Below, in pieces: positions 63,263 through 64,000 of a DNA stretch of 64,000 bases. The notes beneath the pieces were generated by a model, which did no database searches, had not been told where the DNA came from, and saw nothing but the letters and a program-made list of their open reading frames with translations. This DNA comes from Sulfomarinibacter sp963741385 (GTDB lineage: Bacteria > Acidobacteriota > Thermoanaerobaculia > Thermoanaerobaculales > Sulfomarinibacteraceae). A program made the position numbers and the translations under genes. Position 1 is the first letter of the stretch. Each line of letters opens with the position of its first letter. The DNA is taken from the NCBI GenBank assembly GCA_963741385.1, contig CAVUHO010000006.1, positions 62,001 through 126,000 on the forward strand, read 5' to 3'.

Positions 63263-64000
63263 TCAGCTCACCCGCTTCAGGCGAAGCCTTTCCGCGCGCG
63301 CCAGGGTGACGATGATCTCTGAGGGCGTGCCGCTCGATGCGTGCGGGAAGAAATACGAGGCGTGCTGGTCCGGACCGTAGGTCGCGATGAAGCCGGACTC
63401 CGTGGTGCGGGTGAGCGGGATCGAACCCCGGCGACCGAGTGGGCTTTCGACGTTGACTGCGAGGCTGTCGCCGTTGCGAAAAACGGTGTGTGTCGCCTGA
63501 AGCTCGTCGCTGAAGTACTCCCCTTCGAGGCCCTTGAGACTCCCAGCCGGTTCCTGGCTGCGCCGCATGCGGACCGGCGGGTTGGGGCCGAGCTGGACGG
63601 TGATTTCCGGGGCCGGGTCCACCGGGCCGGGGGTGACCCTGGTCGGCAGGCTCGCCCCACGCAACGCCAAAAAATGAGGTGTCCCGGCCGTCTCGAGGGG
63701 GACCGGGCCGCCGAACCACACCAGAGCTGCCGTTCCCTCCTGGTCGACCAGTCCGAAGCTGAGACCGGTCTCCGCATCTTCGTAGGCGCCGAACCACGGT
63801 TCGAGGTCTTCAGCCGGCGTCTTGGCCCATGCCTGCGCCGGTTCGATGCCGGTTCTCCGGTCGAGGTAGACGTCCGCCACATCGAAGACGCCGAGGAACG
63901 GGCTGGCCATGGCGCTGTTGGAGAGCATGATCACCGAGAGCCCGGCATCGGGGAATCGAACCCTGTTGCACGTGTACGGGCCGAGCCCGCCGCTGTGCCC
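63263..64000 (-). CDS. beta-lactamase-like serine hydrolase, 3' part (N-terminus off the window)
   Basis: The frame runs open from 64000 with GHSGGLGPY, the HSGG motif after the active-site region of class C beta-lactamase-like hydrolases, then FPDAGLSVIMLSNSA. A C-terminal domain of about 200 residues follows, containing FRNGDSLAVNVESP and GRRGSIPLTR. About 245 residues are visible; the SxxK nucleophile part lies outside the window. D-aminopeptidase, penicillin-binding or esterase activity is possible. It heads the visible part of the operon, which fits D-peptide processing. Confidence 0.82.
   Translation of the reverse strand, partial: GHSGGLGPYTCNRVRFPDAGLSVIMLSNSAMASPFLGVFDVADVYLDRRTGIEPAQAWAKTPAEDLEPWFGAYEDAETGLSFGLVDQEGTAALVWFGGPVPLETAGTPHFLALRGASLPTRVTPGPVDPAPEITVQLGPNPPVRMRRSQEPAGSLKGLEGEYFSDELQATHTVFRNGDSLAVNVESPLGRRGSIPLTRTTESGFIATYGPDQHASYFFPHASSGTPSEIIVTLARAERLRLKRVS

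Noticed and set aside
63950..63963. GGGTTCGATTCCCC on the minus strand, like a tRNA T-arm
   Set aside because: It lies inside the serine-hydrolase reading frame and no acceptor or anticodon arm can be built around it.

Overview
The window is high-GC bacterial DNA with densely packed genes on both strands. It holds four Ser/Thr protein kinases, three of which share a kinase + single transmembrane helix + WD40-like (PD40/TolB) propeller layout. It also has a FabV-type enoyl reductase, an NRAMP/universal-stress-protein fusion remnant and a secreted protein ending in the tail motif FEDGFEWGDMSLW. Together these suggest an Acidobacteriota-like organism (Thermoanaerobaculia/Holophagae type). That is an inference: there is no rRNA, ribosomal protein or tRNA here to anchor taxonomy.

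Layout. 0.2-7.0 kb is a cell-wall cluster: an exported glutamate-racemase-like lipoprotein, a membrane glucosamine-type N-acetyltransferase, an AMIN+M23 (LytM) protein, a second glutamate-racemase homologue, a DUF819 permease and an amidase_2 lipoprotein. 7.1-9.7 kb is a UroD/MtaA-fold protein fused to thioredoxin-like domains, followed by a CobW GTPase. 9.9-10.5 kb is an NRAMP-UspA fusion with its middle missing. 10.6-13.75 kb is a NikR operon (nikR, TonB-dependent receptor, lipoprotein) with a clear NikR-type operator. 13.8-18.7 kb has a small unknown gene, a twice-frameshifted GNAT gene, a dimethylglycine/sarcosine-dehydrogenase-type flavoprotein and a saccharopine-dehydrogenase-family protein. 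18.7-26 kb has a duplicated-domain exported protein, fabV, a beta-helix exported protein, a gene remnant and an AT-richer cysteine-containing exported protein. 26.5-32.9 kb has a kinase, a DbpA-like DEAD-box helicase, an NTF2-like gene remnant and a subtilase. 32.9-48.5 kb is a one-directional array of three kinase/propeller paralogues around DUF3999, DUF2339 and ChaN-like genes. 48.7-52.9 kb has a small Lys-rich protein, a polysaccharide deacetylase, a dual-specificity phosphatase lipoprotein and a SulP-STAS-rhodanese fusion.

52.9-64.0 kb is a tightly overlapping minus-strand operon. It holds a DUF1611/DgcN-type protein, a dipeptide-epimerase-type enolase (DgcA-like), an MFS permease, an M3 oligopeptidase, an N-acylamino-acid-racemase-type enolase, an FAD oxidoreductase, a third enolase-superfamily enzyme, an amidohydrolase and the C-terminus of a serine hydrolase.

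The two ends of the window fit one theme: cutting peptidoglycan and unusual peptides, importing fragments, and converting D-glutamate or D-containing (N-acyl) amino acids to L forms for catabolism. This is a reconstruction from family assignments and operon structure, not a demonstrated pathway. The most distinctive items are the D-amino-acid/peptide operon, the exported racemase with its neighbours, the kinase array with recombined sensor halves and a shared upstream motif, the NikR operator/TonB operon, and the SulP-STAS-rhodanese fusion.
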